From DATFVA01 sp963747755 (lineage in GTDB: Bacteria > Bacteroidota > Ignavibacteria > Ignavibacteriales > Ignavibacteriaceae), in NCBI GenBank assembly GCA_963747755.1, contig CAVVGK010000008.1:124001-188000 (forward strand): a stretch of 64,000 nucleotides of DNA, read 5' to 3'. Made by a program: the position numbers and the translations under genes. Position 1 is the stretch's first letter; each line of letters opens with the position of its first letter. The notes under the pieces are model-generated. The model searched no databases. It was not told the origin of the DNA and saw only the letters and a program-made list of their open reading frames with translations. Below, one piece after another: positions 1 to 11,400 of this stretch.

Positions 1-1348
1 TAAATCATCCTTAATTTTGAAGCTGCAGCTTGACAGGAATGTTGATTACAATTCACTTCAGATGGGAAAATTCAGATTTTACCTTCAGGGTGCTTCCTCA
101 ATAAAATATTACCTCCATCTGTTTTTAACCAGGTATGTTGATTCAGTATGGATCAGAGAATTTATAAATGCAAAATCTGAATTTAAGAAAATAGAGGATT
201 TTAAGATCCAGGTTCCGGAACTTTCACTTGAGACTGAGTATAAAAGTGAGGACTACTCCATACTTCCGTATGCGAAGCAGTCATTTAAGGGCTTCAGGAT
301 CCTGCAGGAATATTTTGCTTTCCCTGAGAAATTCTTTTTCATCGATATATTCGGACTCGATAAGTTTATTGCATCAGGTGAATCTCCGATTATTGAAATC
401 AAGATTGACTTCAATAGAAAAATGCTTCGGGAAAGACAACCGGGAAAAAATAATATTAATATTAATTGCGTCCCTATTGTAAACCTTTTCTCAAGGCCCG
501 TAGAAGAAGTTTCCGTTACGCAGAGGCTTCCGGAATATTACATAATTCCTGATCTTTACAGGAGGAAGAGCCGGGAAATTTATTCCGTAGATAGTGTAAG
601 CGGTATTAGCGAAAACAGGATGGAGCAGTATAAATACATTCCTATAACTGCGCATGATATTCTCGATACCACCAACCCGGAATACAATTTCAAACGATTT
701 TATTCAATTGTACGTAAGACAATTCAGAGTGATATGTCGGAAACTTTTATAAGATTGTTCGGACCAAGTATGGAAGAAGAGATATTTCCGAAAGAGACTC
801 TTAGCCTTGAGGCTACACTTTCGAACGGTTTTCTTCCTTCAGCATACCTTGAATCCGGTTCAATAAAAGAACCAATTGATTTCCCTCCGGGCATTGAAGC
901 CTTTAATATCACAGTACCCACAGAGATACAAAATTGTCCCGACAAACAGAATTACCTATGGTCGTTGATCGCCCATTTGTCAGTTAGTTTTTCAACCCTT
1001 GCAGATCTAAATACATTTAAAAGTATCCTGAATTTATATAACTGGACAAAGTCCCCCACCCATCCGAACAAAAAAAGAATCGAAAGTATAAAAAAGATAC
1101 ATAAGCCGAAACTGGTTAATAAAATAATGAACCAGAGTCTGGTAAGGGGAATTGAATTTCACGTGGAAGTTGATTCTAAAGAGTTTGAGAACGATGAAGG
1201 AGAAATAAATCTCCTTGGAATGGTTTTAAATTCATTCCTCTCACAGTATGTAACCATTAATTCATATGTTTTCTTAAAAATATCCGAAACAGGAACATCA
1301 GCAAGCTATACATGGAACCCGGCAATCGGAGAAATACTACCGGTATAA
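1..1348 (+). CDS. tssF: Type VI secretion baseplate protein TssF (5'-partial)
   Basis: TssF (VasA/ImpG family) is a cytoplasmic baseplate wedge subunit that works with TssG, TssE and TssK around the VgrG hub. The reading frame is open to the first base of the window (frame of position 2), so the gene is cut at its 5' end; the TTG at 17 is not a real start. About 449 codons remain of a usual 580-620. The family stretch 'FRFYLQG' followed by a hydrophobic run is near the visible N-terminus, and 'GFLPSAYLESG' and 'WSLIAHLS' lie mid-protein. It overlaps tssG by 37 bases, which suggests translational coupling. The assignment rests on family motifs and on the tssG-clpV-vgrG context. Confidence 0.88.
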   Translation, partial: KSSLILKLQLDRNVDYNSLQMGKFRFYLQGASSIKYYLHLFLTRYVDSVWIREFINAKSEFKKIEDFKIQVPELSLETEYKSEDYSILPYAKQSFKGFRILQEYFAFPEKFFFIDIFGLDKFIASGESPIIEIKIDFNRKMLRERQPGKNNININCVPIVNLFSRPVEEVSVTQRLPEYYIIPDLYRRKSREIYSVDSVSGISENRMEQYKYIPITAHDILDTTNPEYNFKRFYSIVRKTIQSDMSETFIRLFGPSMEEEIFPKETLSLEATLSNGFLPSAYLESGSIKEPIDFPPGIEAFNITVPTEIQNCPDKQNYLWSLIAHLSVSFSTLADLNTFKSILNLYNWTKSPTHPNKKRIESIKKIHKPKLVNKIMNQSLVRGIEFHVEVDSKEFENDEGEINLLGMVLNSFLSQYVTINSYVFLKISETGTSASYTWNPAIGEILPV

Positions 1349-2331
1349 TCGAAGATATCCTGCGGAACGGACCTGAATACCGGGTCTGGCAGGCTGTCTT
1401 GTTAAGTGAAATTATCACGAAAAAAGATAATCCCGGCCGAAAGGACTATCTTTTTGATCAGGCAGGACTGAAGTTCCGCCCGCACCAGAATTACTCATAC
1501 CCTCCGTCAGATATTAAATCTGTTACTTCTGAGAATGATGAAATAAATTTTGTTCTAACTTTTCTGGGTTTATACGGAATAAATTCACCCCTGCCACGGT
1601 GCTATCATGAACAGATTGTATTCCAGGAAAAGATCCTTGGTGAGGGGAATGTCCCGCTCCAGAATTTCCTCGATATATTTAATAACCGGTTTTACTGGCT
1701 GTATTATCAGTCATGGAAAAAGTACCGTTTTTATCTGTACTTAAATAATACCGGAAATAAGGTATCGGAAAGGATTAACTCTTTCATTGGGCGCGGTGCT
1801 TTTTCCGGGAAAAAGACATCATACCTCTCAGATTTCACCTTGATAAAGTATGCCGGGGTTTTCAGCCGGCGCGTAAGAAGTAAGGAAGGTTTAAGAATCC
1901 TGCTTTCACATATCTTCCCTCATTTTGCTTTTAAGATCATCGAATTTGTACCGCGCTGGGTTGAACTTATTGATGTGCCTCCCCTTGGAAGCAGTGAATT
2001 CCGTCTTGGTAAAAACAGTTTCATCGGAAAAACCACTGTTGACTATATGAGCAGGATCCGAATTGAGATTGGACCTGTATCCTTTGATGACTACCTAAAC
2101 TTCCTTCCCCATACAGAAAATTCTAAAAGACTGAATGAACTCTTAAACCTCTATCTTAACGACGGATTAGAATACGACATCAGATTTAAGATTCGTGCCG
2201 ATACAATTGAAACCACTTCCTGGAATGATGACAGGTTAAAACTTGGAACTACATCCTGGCTTGGTAAACCCTCCATTGAAGAATTTGATGTGAACATCCC
2301 TAATGAAGAAATAAATCCGGAATTTAATTAA
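1312..2331 (+). CDS. tssG: Type VI secretion baseplate protein TssG
   Basis: TssG (VasB/ImpH family) pairs with TssF in the T6SS baseplate wedge. The protein is 339 residues, a normal length. The family signature 'FLGLYGINSPLP' followed by 'CYHEQI' is at about residues 75-100, and the arrangement 'FYWLYYQSWKKYR' is also typical. The ATG at 1312 lies inside the end of tssF, giving a 37-base overlap in another frame. A 209-base gap carrying palindromic repeats separates it from clpV. No truncation is seen. Confidence 0.9.
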   Translation: MEPGNRRNTTGIIEDILRNGPEYRVWQAVLLSEIITKKDNPGRKDYLFDQAGLKFRPHQNYSYPPSDIKSVTSENDEINFVLTFLGLYGINSPLPRCYHEQIVFQEKILGEGNVPLQNFLDIFNNRFYWLYYQSWKKYRFYLYLNNTGNKVSERINSFIGRGAFSGKKTSYLSDFTLIKYAGVFSRRVRSKEGLRILLSHIFPHFAFKIIEFVPRWVELIDVPPLGSSEFRLGKNSFIGKTTVDYMSRIRIEIGPVSFDDYLNFLPHTENSKRLNELLNLYLNDGLEYDIRFKIRADTIETTSWNDDRLKLGTTSWLGKPSIEEFDVNIPNEEINPEFN

Positions 2332-2540
2332 GATAATCTTACCCGATCATGTATCCCCATAGGGAATGGACATTTGTATAGAGTGTAATTGATACAGAGG
2401 TTTAATCCCTCCGGGATTTCAGGTGTACAGAGTTTTTCATTCGCTCAGCTAATGAACATTTGTAATTATAAATAATTTCCAAAACCAATACTATTCCCAT
2501 AGGGAATGAACATTTGTAAAAAACCTAACAGGAGATTTAA
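2332..2540. repeat. tssG-clpV intergenic region with short palindromic repeats
   Basis: No gene is seen here. It holds two copies of a unit built on the palindrome ttccc-ata-gggaa followed by 'tgaacatttgta': 2352-2378 (slightly diverged) and 2493-2519. A half copy 'aatgaacatttgtaa' is at 2451-2465, and a separate hairpin aatccc/gggatt with a 3-base loop is at 2404-2418. The same unit recurs at about 25169-25195 and 25221-25243, and inverted at 29043-29069, so it is a dispersed family. The clpV ribosome binding site 'aggaga' follows at the end. The hairpins could attenuate transcription between tssG and clpV; that is inference. Confidence 0.75.
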
Positions 2541-5172
2541 ATGCAAAGTAAGGACCTAAAGTCGCTGCTTTTAAAATTAAATAACTACCTCGTGAGAAAC
2601 CTTGACACAGCTACAGGACTCGGGATCAACCGGGGGCACTATGAAATCACTTTCGATCATTTGTTAAACGCGCTGCTGGAAGACGGACAGGGAGATATTC
2701 CCTTAATCCTCAGGCATTACGCAATCGATTCAGGCAATGTTCAGGCACGGTGTCTCAGAAACCTTGATGAGATGGAAAAGGGAAATTCGGGAAAACCAAA
2801 ACTATCGCCGCTGCTGACAGAATTACTTGAGCAGGCATGGATAACAAGTTCCGTTCATCACCATGAAACAAAAATAAGATCAGGTGCATTCTTTGAGGTA
2901 TTTGTCGCTTCAGAACAGGTAATCAGTACAAGGTTAATGGATATACTGTCGCCTGTAAAACAGGAGGAGCTTCGATCTGAATTCTACAATATTGTCAGGG
3001 GATCTGCAGAAGATGAATCTGTCTCTTCGGAAATGCTGTCACAGGAGGAAGCAAAGGCTATCCCGGCCGACGGCACAGTGCTGGATCTTTATACTACCAA
3101 TCTCGTCTCACAGGCTAAAGATGGAAAAATTGACCCTATCCTTGGCAGGGATGAAGAGATCATTCAGGTAATAGAGGTTTTATGCAGAAGAAAAAAATCC
3201 AATCCCATTCTGCTTGGAGAGCCTGGTGTAGGTAAAACAGCTCTCGTGGAAGGTCTTGCAATAAAGATTGCTGCCGATGAAGTACCCGATATACTGAAAA
3301 ATAACCAGATATATTCACTTGATATGGGTTCACTGCAGGCAGGAACAAAAATGAGAGGAGAGTTTGAGAAAAGATTGAAAGCCGTGATAAACGAAATAAC
3401 CAACTCTCCCCTGCCGGCAATTCTCTTTATAGATGAAGCACATACTCTCATAGGTGCAGGAGCTTCTGCAGGAGGCGGAGATGCGGCGAATCTTTTAAAG
3501 CCGGCACTGGCCAGAGGAACATTCAGAGCGATTGCAGCAACCACTTACCTGGAGTATAATAAATATTTTGCAAAAGATGCTGCGTTGGAAAGAAGGTTTC
3601 AGCCTATACACGTAGGTGAGCCGGATGATGAAAAGGCGACGCTGATGTTAAGGGGAATCAAGACTAAATATGAAACCTACCATGGCATACATATTACTGA
3701 TGCTGCAATAGAAGCTGCGGTAAAGCTGTCAAGAAGATACATCGCGGGAAGGCAGCTTCCCGACAAAGCAGTAGATCTGCTGGATACTTCAGCAACGCGT
3801 GTGAAAATGTCGTTAACCAGCAAACCGCCGAAGCTTGAACTTTTAATAAGTCAGTTAAAATCTGTTGATATGGCCATCGGGACACAGAAAAAAGATTCCG
3901 ATATGGATCTAATCATTGATACGGCTGTTCTGAAGGACCTTGAAAATAAAAAGTCTAGATTAGAAGTTGATATAAAGGCAAACGAGGATAGGTGGACAAA
4001 AGAGAGTGAGCTTACCAGGAAACTGATGGAACTGAGAATGAAAAAGTTCGCAGGCAATGGGAATGGAAACGGCAAAGGAAAAGAGGATTCATCGATTGTA
4101 GAACAAATAACAAAAGTACGAAAAGAGCTCAGCTCACTGCAGGCAAGTAATCCCCAGGTCTTTGCAGAGGTAACCGCAAATACTGTTGCGGAAGTTATTG
4201 AAGCGTGGACAGGCATTAAAGTCGGGAATATGACACGGGATGAGATGACTACCCTATTGCAGTTGGAGGATGATTTAAAAGAAAAGAGTAGTAGGACAGG
4301 ACCATGCAATAAAGCAGATAGCGGATGTAATAAGAGGTGCAAAAGTTGGTATTAAAAAGGAAGAGGGCCCTAACGGTGTTTTTCTACTTATCGGACCTAG
4401 CGGTGTTGGAAAAACAGAACTTGCCCGTGCTGTAGCTGAAGTACTTTTCGGCGACGAAAGATTTATGGTTACATTGAATATGACAGAGTATCAGAATGAA
4501 TATAATACTTCCAGGTTGATAGGTGCAGATCCCGGACTGGTTGGATATGGTGAAGGCGGAGCTTTGAGTGAGCCTGTAAGGAGACGCCCTTATTGTGTTG
4601 TTCTGCTGGATGAAATCGAAAAAGCAAATACCTCTGTTACTGATCTTTTTATGCAGATCTTTGACAGGGGAATGCTGCAGGATGCCGACCGGAGAAATAT
4701 AGATTTTTCAAATACAACGATATTTATGACTTCGAACCTTGCTTCGGAAGTGCTTTTTGAAAAATATAACTCGGGAATGACGAATCCTGATGATCTGCTC
4801 GAAGAACTCCGGCCGTATATGAACCAGTACTTCAGACCGGAATTTTTAGGCAGACTGAAACCGATAGTTTTTCTGCCGTTAAGTAAAGAGGTATTAAAAC
4901 CTATTGTTGAAATGAAGTTAGGAAAAATTAAAAAGAGATTACTGGATAATCAGGGACTCACGATTGAATTCAACAAAGCCGTGATCGACGATATTGTTGA
5001 ATCGTGCACAAGGGCGGAGACCGGCGCAAGGAATATCGATGCCATTGTAGATAAAAAACTTGCTCCGGAAATATCATCCCAGCTGCTCGGTTTTATGGCA
5101 GAAGGAAAGAGTCCCTCTAAAGCAACTGTTACAAAATCAAAGGACGGCACTTTCAAATATAAGTTCGTTTAG
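2541..5172 (+). CDS. clpV: T6SS AAA+ ATPase ClpV/TssH, interrupted by a one-base frameshift
   Basis: ClpV disassembles contracted TssB/TssC sheath for reuse. The N-domain is at about residues 1-160. The first AAA+ module has Walker A 'GEPGVGKT' (about 227-234) and Walker B 'ILFIDEAH' (about 294-301). A coiled middle region precedes the second module, with Walker A 'GPSGVGKT' (about 617) and Walker B 'VVLLDEIE'. The frame is open from the ATG at 2541 to a stop at 4355, but homology continues in another frame through 5172. One extra A in the run 4282-4285 explains it: without it the sequence reads 'LKERVVGQDHA', as in ClpB/ClpV. The repaired product is about 876 residues, normal for the family. 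ATG 2541 has 'aggaga' upstream. It may be a sequence error, or a true break leaving a two-part gene. Confidence 0.9.
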
Positions 5173-5222
5173 TCCAGCCGATTATTCATTATTCATTGTT
5201 AATTATTTAAAGCAGGTATCTA

Positions 5223-7358
5223 ATGCCAGACCAAAAATTTAATCAGCCGTATTACCAGATGCATTTCTCTGAGGTGGATGACGATGTTTTCGGGGTAATA
5301 TCGTTTGAAGGCGAAGAAGAAATATCCGGTTTGTTTGAATACAAAATAGTCCTCGCATCGGGTGATCCCAAAATTGATTCAAACAAAATCCTGAATAAAT
5401 CCGCTGCCTTAACTTTGTTCCGGCCTGATCAAAGTACCTGTAAAATTCATGGCATCATCTCGCAAATCGAACAATTTGGTCAATCCAGAGATCATGTTTT
5501 TTACAAAGTCATCCTTGTTCCCCGCCTCTGGAAGTCATGCCTTACATTTCAGAATGAAGTTTACCAGAATATGGAAATAAAGGACCTGATTAAGGAGATA
5601 CTGGAAAAGAATGAATTGACAGGCAGCGACTATAAGATAGATCTTAAGAGTAAATATCCTAAGAGTGAATTTGTAGTTCAGTACAGGGAAACAGATTTTA
5701 ACTTTCTTAACAGGCGGCTGGAACATTTTGGAGTGTACTACTACTTCGATCAGAGCGGAGATAAAGAGGTGGTTTGTTTTACCGACGACAACAGCAAACT
5801 TCCGGATGCCGGCTACTCCGATGGTATCGGATACAACGAAAACCAGGAGTCGCTGGGAGATATAGAATCAATACTTGATATTTCCTCGACTGAAAGATTG
5901 GTTACCGGCAAAGTAATGCTGAAAGACTATAACTATCTCTTTCCGGAAAAACAACTGATGGCCGAGAGCAAAATAGATTCCAATCTGCCGGGTACCTATT
6001 ATGATTATGGAGATAATTTTGAAACTGAAAAGGATGCTGAATTCCTTGCCAAAATCAGGAACCAGGAATTTCTTGCCGCCAGTGTGATATTTAACGGGAA
6101 AACAGATAGCAGAATGTTTCGGGCGGGTTACCGCTTTAAACTTGACAAACATTACCGTGACGACTGGAATAAAGAATACATAATTACAAAATTATCTATA
6201 GCCGGATCTCAGCGCGGACAATTTGTTATTCCTCAGAAACTTCAGACAACGGAATCTGTTTTTGAATGTAAATTCAATGCTATTCCCTTCGAAATGGAGT
6301 TTAGACCGGAAAGGAAAACCCCTGTACCGAAGATATCAGGTATTATGAGTGCGAAGCTTGAATCGGGAACGGGTGATGAATATGCATTCCTTGATGACCA
6401 CGGACGCTATAAAGCAAAAATGCTCTTCGACCTGAGCGATAAATCGAACGGAGAAGCTTCACTTCCGATCAGGTTAACTCAGAATTACTCGGGTTCCGGT
6501 TATGGAGTTCATTTTCCAAATCACAAAGGTACAGAACTGCTATGGGCTTGTGTTGACGGTAATGTAGACAGACCAATAGGACTCGGAACGGTACCAAATC
6601 CTTCCCAGGCTTCCCCGGTGGCGGCAAAGAACAAATCTCATAACATTATCAGGACAGCTGCAGGCAATGAAATACTGATAGATGACAAGACAAATGAGAC
6701 TCAAATATCATTGACAACGTCTGACTCACACAAAATCTTACTTGATGATAAGGATGATAAGATCGAGGTCACCTCGAAGGATAAGCATAAAATTACGATG
6801 GATGATAAAAACCAGAATATTACCATTACAACTAAGGAAGGACATACAATACTCCTTGACGATAAGAATACTAAGATCATGGTTACCAGTAAAAACGGTC
6901 ACTTCTTCCTTATTGATGATACCGACGGGGCCGAAAAGATCCAGTTATCGGATAAACCAAAAAACAATAACTTTATTGTGGATCTTAAAAACCAGAAACT
7001 TATAATTGAAACTAAAGACGGAAGCATCGATATACTTGCGCCGAAAGGTGAGATAAATGTTAAATCGAAATCCTTTAAACTGGAAACTGAAGGTGACACA
7101 GAATTAAAAGCTGCTAATATAAAATCAGAAGCTGACTCCGACTATAAGGTAAAGGCAGCGAATATAACTACCGAAGCTTCAAGCGACCTGAAACAAAAAG
7201 GAATGAAAATATCATCGGAGGCCAGCACAGATTATAAAATAAAGGGATTAAATACGATTGTTGAGGCAGGTGTAGACATTAAAATTAAAGGAGCATTATC
7301 AACCGTAGAAGCCTCGGGTATTAACACAATAAAAGGGGCAATGGTAAAAATAAACTGA
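5223..7358 (+). CDS. vgrG: T6SS spike protein VgrG (TssI)
   Basis: VgrG forms the trimeric spike at the tip of the Hcp tube and carries PAAR proteins and effectors. Residues 1 to about 370 match the gp27-like part. An OB-fold gp5-like part follows at about 375-465, with 'HFPNHKGTELLWACVDGNVDRP' split over its conserved core. From about 480 on, the protein is repetitive: roughly 20-residue units of the type 'GHTILLDDKNTKI' to about 590, then shorter lysine/serine-rich units to the end at 711, as expected for a long beta-helix needle. No catalytic C-terminal extension is seen, so cargo is probably carried through PAAR. It lies 50 bases after clpV and 19 before the PAAR gene. Confidence 0.93.
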   Translation: MPDQKFNQPYYQMHFSEVDDDVFGVISFEGEEEISGLFEYKIVLASGDPKIDSNKILNKSAALTLFRPDQSTCKIHGIISQIEQFGQSRDHVFYKVILVPRLWKSCLTFQNEVYQNMEIKDLIKEILEKNELTGSDYKIDLKSKYPKSEFVVQYRETDFNFLNRRLEHFGVYYYFDQSGDKEVVCFTDDNSKLPDAGYSDGIGYNENQESLGDIESILDISSTERLVTGKVMLKDYNYLFPEKQLMAESKIDSNLPGTYYDYGDNFETEKDAEFLAKIRNQEFLAASVIFNGKTDSRMFRAGYRFKLDKHYRDDWNKEYIITKLSIAGSQRGQFVIPQKLQTTESVFECKFNAIPFEMEFRPERKTPVPKISGIMSAKLESGTGDEYAFLDDHGRYKAKMLFDLSDKSNGEASLPIRLTQNYSGSGYGVHFPNHKGTELLWACVDGNVDRPIGLGTVPNPSQASPVAAKNKSHNIIRTAAGNEILIDDKTNETQISLTTSDSHKILLDDKDDKIEVTSKDKHKITMDDKNQNITITTKEGHTILLDDKNTKIMVTSKNGHFFLIDDTDGAEKIQLSDKPKNNNFIVDLKNQKLIIETKDGSIDILAPKGEINVKSKSFKLETEGDTELKAANIKSEADSDYKVKAANITTEASSDLKQKGMKISSEASTDYKIKGLNTIVEAGVDIKIKGALSTVEASGINTIKGAMVKIN

Positions 7359-7377
7359 TGACTAAGGAATTTGTATT

Positions 7378-8460
7378 ATGAGCTTTGCCGCAAGGATGGG
7401 TGACAGCTGCGCACATGGAGGTGTCATTGTTGCAGGATGTCCTACTGTTCTTATTGAGAATATGCCTGCTGCAAGGGTAGGCGACATGCATGTTTGTCCT
7501 ATGGTAACCCCCGGTACCCCGCCTATTCCCCATGTGGGAGGACCAATTATGCCGCCCGGGAGTCCCACTGTTTTTATCGGAGGACAGCCTGCCGCAAGGA
7601 TGGGTGATATGGCTACTTGCGTTGGACCGCCTGACTCAATAGTAAAGGGCAGCGCCACTGTAATGATAGGTATGGCAGGAAGCGGGAGCGGAAGCGGAGG
7701 CGGTGCAGGTTCGAGCGGAGCTGCTGCTGCAAAAGCAAGTGCTCAGAATGCCGTTGGCGGGAGTCCTGAAGCATCGACCAAAGAAAAAAACTGGCTGGAG
7801 TATAAGCTAGTGGATAAAGCCGGAAACACAGTGAGCGGCGTAGATTACAAATTAACCGATACTGATAAAAAGGAATCATCGAGCAAAGTTAAAACCGATG
7901 GAAGAATCACCAGGGATGCATTAAAAGAAGGCAGCGCTGAACTGGTACTTAAAAAGTTATTTAATGCTAAATGGTCGAAGGATCTCGTAAAACCCGGTGA
8001 TAAGGTTGAGCTAAAAGTTGAATCCGAAGGTCTGGATGACGGTGAAAAAATAAACTTTTCAGTATGGAGACGTGATATAGGTGCAGCGGATGTTCAGGTC
8101 TTTGCTGCCGACGTTTCGCTTCAGGGAAATAAGGCAAAAACAGAATGGAGTCCGCTCTCAATAAATGAAAAATCAGACGGTAAGGGTTTTTCCTGCCCTT
8201 CATTCTATTTCATTTCCCTATCCGAAACCGGTATCAGCGTCCGATCCTCTCTCCTGTACATCGAAGATACCATCGAGATCAGCCTTAAAGATGAGGATGG
8301 TACTTCAAGAAAAAACGAGGAGTTTTTTCTTTACCTGCCTGATGGAAAGATCATCCAGGATAAACTCGATGCAAACGGGTACAAGAAAATTGAAAAGGTT
8401 CCGGCCGGAAAGTATTCCGTTAAGTTTCCAAACCTGAGAAGAAAACCTGCACAGGATTAA
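7378..8460 (+). CDS. PAAR spike-tip protein with C-terminal beta-sandwich extension
   Basis: PAAR proteins cap the VgrG spike and sharpen it. Residues 1-100 show the repeated PAAR pattern, with 'ARMGDSCAHGG', 'ARVGDMHVCP' and 'ARMGDMATC' and the metal-binding His/Cys residues. A Gly/Ser/Ala linker follows at about 100-125. The rest (130-360) is a lysine- and aspartate-rich all-beta region of unknown family. Its last 60 residues resemble the C-terminus of the protein at 13636-14475 ('S-LL-IED-IEI' then 'DANGYKKIEKVPAGKYSVKF' against 'DENGDIIIPDAPPGPYKIDF'), suggesting a shared loading or docking module. No catalytic motif is seen in the extension. ATG 7378 has 'aaggaat' upstream. Confidence 0.9.
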   Translation: MSFAARMGDSCAHGGVIVAGCPTVLIENMPAARVGDMHVCPMVTPGTPPIPHVGGPIMPPGSPTVFIGGQPAARMGDMATCVGPPDSIVKGSATVMIGMAGSGSGSGGGAGSSGAAAAKASAQNAVGGSPEASTKEKNWLEYKLVDKAGNTVSGVDYKLTDTDKKESSSKVKTDGRITRDALKEGSAELVLKKLFNAKWSKDLVKPGDKVELKVESEGLDDGEKINFSVWRRDIGAADVQVFAADVSLQGNKAKTEWSPLSINEKSDGKGFSCPSFYFISLSETGISVRSSLLYIEDTIEISLKDEDGTSRKNEEFFLYLPDGKIIQDKLDANGYKKIEKVPAGKYSVKFPNLRRKPAQD

Positions 8461-8484
8461 CCACTTTGAAAATTATATAGACGA

Positions 8485-11400
8485 ATGCCCGATACTATAG
8501 AAATAAATCCCCGTAACTCCGATAGCAAGTTTGGTAACCTGGTCTCCGGACAGACAAACGAAATGACTGTCAGATCCCGCTTTTCGGTTACTGTTATAGA
8601 AATGGAGGATATAAATTTCCATTTCGACAGTGCCGTACTACTTCCTGATTATGGAACGGATGAACCACAGCCGGGGACCCAGGAACAAAACAGGATAACC
8701 GGACTTGCTGTGCTTTATGCCTGCTACAAACAAGCTGAGAAGATGGAATATGCACAGAGTATACTTGCTGCAGGCCATACAGATAAAAAAGGTACCGAAC
8801 AGTATAACCTAACCCTGTCGCAAAAGAGAGCCGAAAATGTTCTTTATATGTTTACTGCAAAGAGACCGCAATGGGTAAATTCATCTAATGATCAATACCA
8901 GGTTGAAGATGTACAACAAATATTGAAATGGATTTCATTTAATTTCAGGTATGACTGTGATCCGGGCGATATTACCAATTCATTGAACTCAGAAACGACA
9001 GGCGCTATTCTTAATTTTCAAAAACGCTATAACTATGATTTTGTAATAAAGAAGGCTCATGCAAAGAATTTTACACGAATATTTACCTCGATATCCGAAG
9101 ATGGCAAGATGGGTCCTCAAACCTGGGGCGCTTTCTTTGATATGTATATTCTTGAAATGCTCATTATAATGGGGATCAATGAAAACGGACTAAATGAAAT
9201 AATTTCAAAACTGAATTTTGTAACAAAAGGCCACTCCTGTCCCGCACCTGCAGTCGGTTGTGGTGAAAATTTTCCGGCAAGCGGAGCTACATCCGAGGAT
9301 GAGAATTCCGTCGACCGCCGCGTAGAGATTTTGTTTTTCGATGAAGGCGAGGAACCACTTCTCGAATGCCACTCCAGCAGGTTTCACTGTACCAAATCAA
9401 AATGCGATCTCTACCCCAGGGACGTTTTTTATACTCACGAACCGGTCCCTGTTGCACCCCTTCCCCTGCCGAGCGGAACTGCCGTGAGGGTACATCTTAT
9501 GTTTCAGTACCTGACCCCTGATAAAAACAAACGGCCTCTTCCAAAAGGATTTCCGTTTATTTTAATGTATCAGGATGGTACCTCTGAAGAAAAAACAATT
9601 GAATCGGAAAACGGCCAGGTTTTCTTGCAGGTTCTCAGGGAAAAAAAATCGTTTACCGTAGAATTTGACTTTGGTGATACCACATTCATTTCATCACCTG
9701 CAGACAGTTCCCTGAAAGATGAAATCACAGACAAAGCTGGCGCCCTGGAAAAAATTAAGAACGGGTTCAGGGTTTTTAGTCTGCCTCTGAAATTCCGTCT
9801 GAAAAACTCTGCCTGGGAAGTGACAGATCGTGATTCAAATTTTGACAATTCCACTATGGAGTTTAGGCATCTCGATGACCTGAGTGTTGAAAATATCGGA
9901 TCGGAAGGAGTTCCGGTAAAAATGCTTCTGGATCCAAAATGGCTTCACCTTAAGTTTTCCTACTTTGACAGATTCAAAAAACAAAGACTAACTGTTCCAC
10001 CGCTGACACTCGAAGGTTTTAATGATGCCGGTTCTGCCGGAGGTAATGCCGATACAGTATCTAATTGGAGAGATGCCTCAGGAGAATTCCAGGCATTACC
10101 CTGGATATTACAGGAGGGAAGTAAACCTGATGATAAGGTATTGGTTCAGTTCAGGACTGTCCCGCAGACATTTGTCGATTCATCCGGCAGTAATATCAAA
10201 CTTGTTTCAAAATCAGGATTCACGGTTTCAGAACCCGGTATGAATGCAGGGGAACCTGTCAACACTGATTTCACACAGCCGGATGTCGGAAGAATGAAAT
10301 ATTATGATCTGCCGGAGATCTGGAAATCTCGTACGTATTATACAAGGCAGGCATCAGAGACCAGTGGAGCAGATCCAGATAAAGACTTTTTTGAGAAGCT
10401 TGTAGTGAACACAACAACTCATTCCCGTCCTCTTTTAATTTCACTCGATGATATTGTTCTGTGTATAGGCGATAACCATGGTGGAATCTTCGCGCCATAC
10501 GATTGGGATGGAAAAGAAATCGCCGTACTCTGTAATACGTTCAATAATAAAGATGCAGCCGGTAATTCGGGTCCCCCTAACCTGACAAATTTCGGTTTAT
10601 ATAAGCCGGCAACAAAAGCAGATTACACTTCGGAAACCGAAGTTGCCTCGGTCAGAACGGACAAATTGGCTCACATTGTGGATTACCCGGATTGGGTGCG
10701 GATAGTTGCTGCAAAAGGGAATTTGTTTGAAGCCTTTGATCTTAGAACTCCCGATGGAAATACCGGAGTCGTAGGTGCAAGAGCAGCCGTAAGATGGATT
10801 GACAGCACTTCTCTTATCACCCCGGGAAATGATGCATCCTCCCGGCCCGGTATAACGCGGACAAAAAATACATTTATAATACAGCCTTTCTTCTATCAGG
10901 TACACGATTATCACGGGAGGATAGGACGGTATGACATGGTTTTCCTGCGATGCTGCGACATTGACAGTGATAAAGAAAAATCGGTTAGTCTGCATTATTT
11001 CCGTTTTCATTTCTCTTTCAATTTCACACTTACACAATCGGACCAAAACAAACACAGGGTGGCGTCTACCTTATCGGGCCCTCCGGCACAAACCTTCAAG
11101 AATGATACCTGCAATGCCATTATGCATAGGTGGAACGGAGACGACAGTACCAATGGCTATCGTGCAAAGTTCGCCCCGAAAGACGGGGGTTTAGCTCTTC
11201 CGGAGGGACAAGTGGTCTGGTTCATCCAGGCTTTATCCAACCCGGATAAAAATCTTGCTCATTTCGAATTAAGAGTCTTCAACGATAATGCGGGACGTCC
11301 TTTTATGACACGTTTCGGAAAGGGGGAACTGAATGAAACTTACCTCACCGCTAATCCCCATGAGACGGGACACGGCGACAGTCTGGTTGATGAGTATGTG

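Noticed and set aside
4278..4300. Programmed ribosomal frameshift in clpV
   Set aside because: No classical slippery heptamer or downstream pseudoknot is evident, and three other genes in the window show the same kind of homopolymer change, so error is simpler.
4465..5172. Separate small AAA+ protein gene
   Set aside because: The frame continues upstream to the break at 4284 and completes the second ClpV module, including its Walker A motif at about 4392.
1..5172. Contractile injection system of the eCIS/phage-tail type or Bacteroidota-specific T6SS subtype iii
   Set aside because: TssF, TssG, ClpV and the FHA/kinase/phosphatase set look like the canonical T6SS; subtype cannot be fixed without tssB/C and tssJLM, which are outside the window.
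10597..11055. 152-codon minus-strand ORF inside the large zincin gene, and similar long antisense ORFs (for example 3851-4342, 29732-30226)
   Set aside because: They lie fully opposite clear coding sequence, have no recognisable domain or ribosome binding site, and look like shadows.
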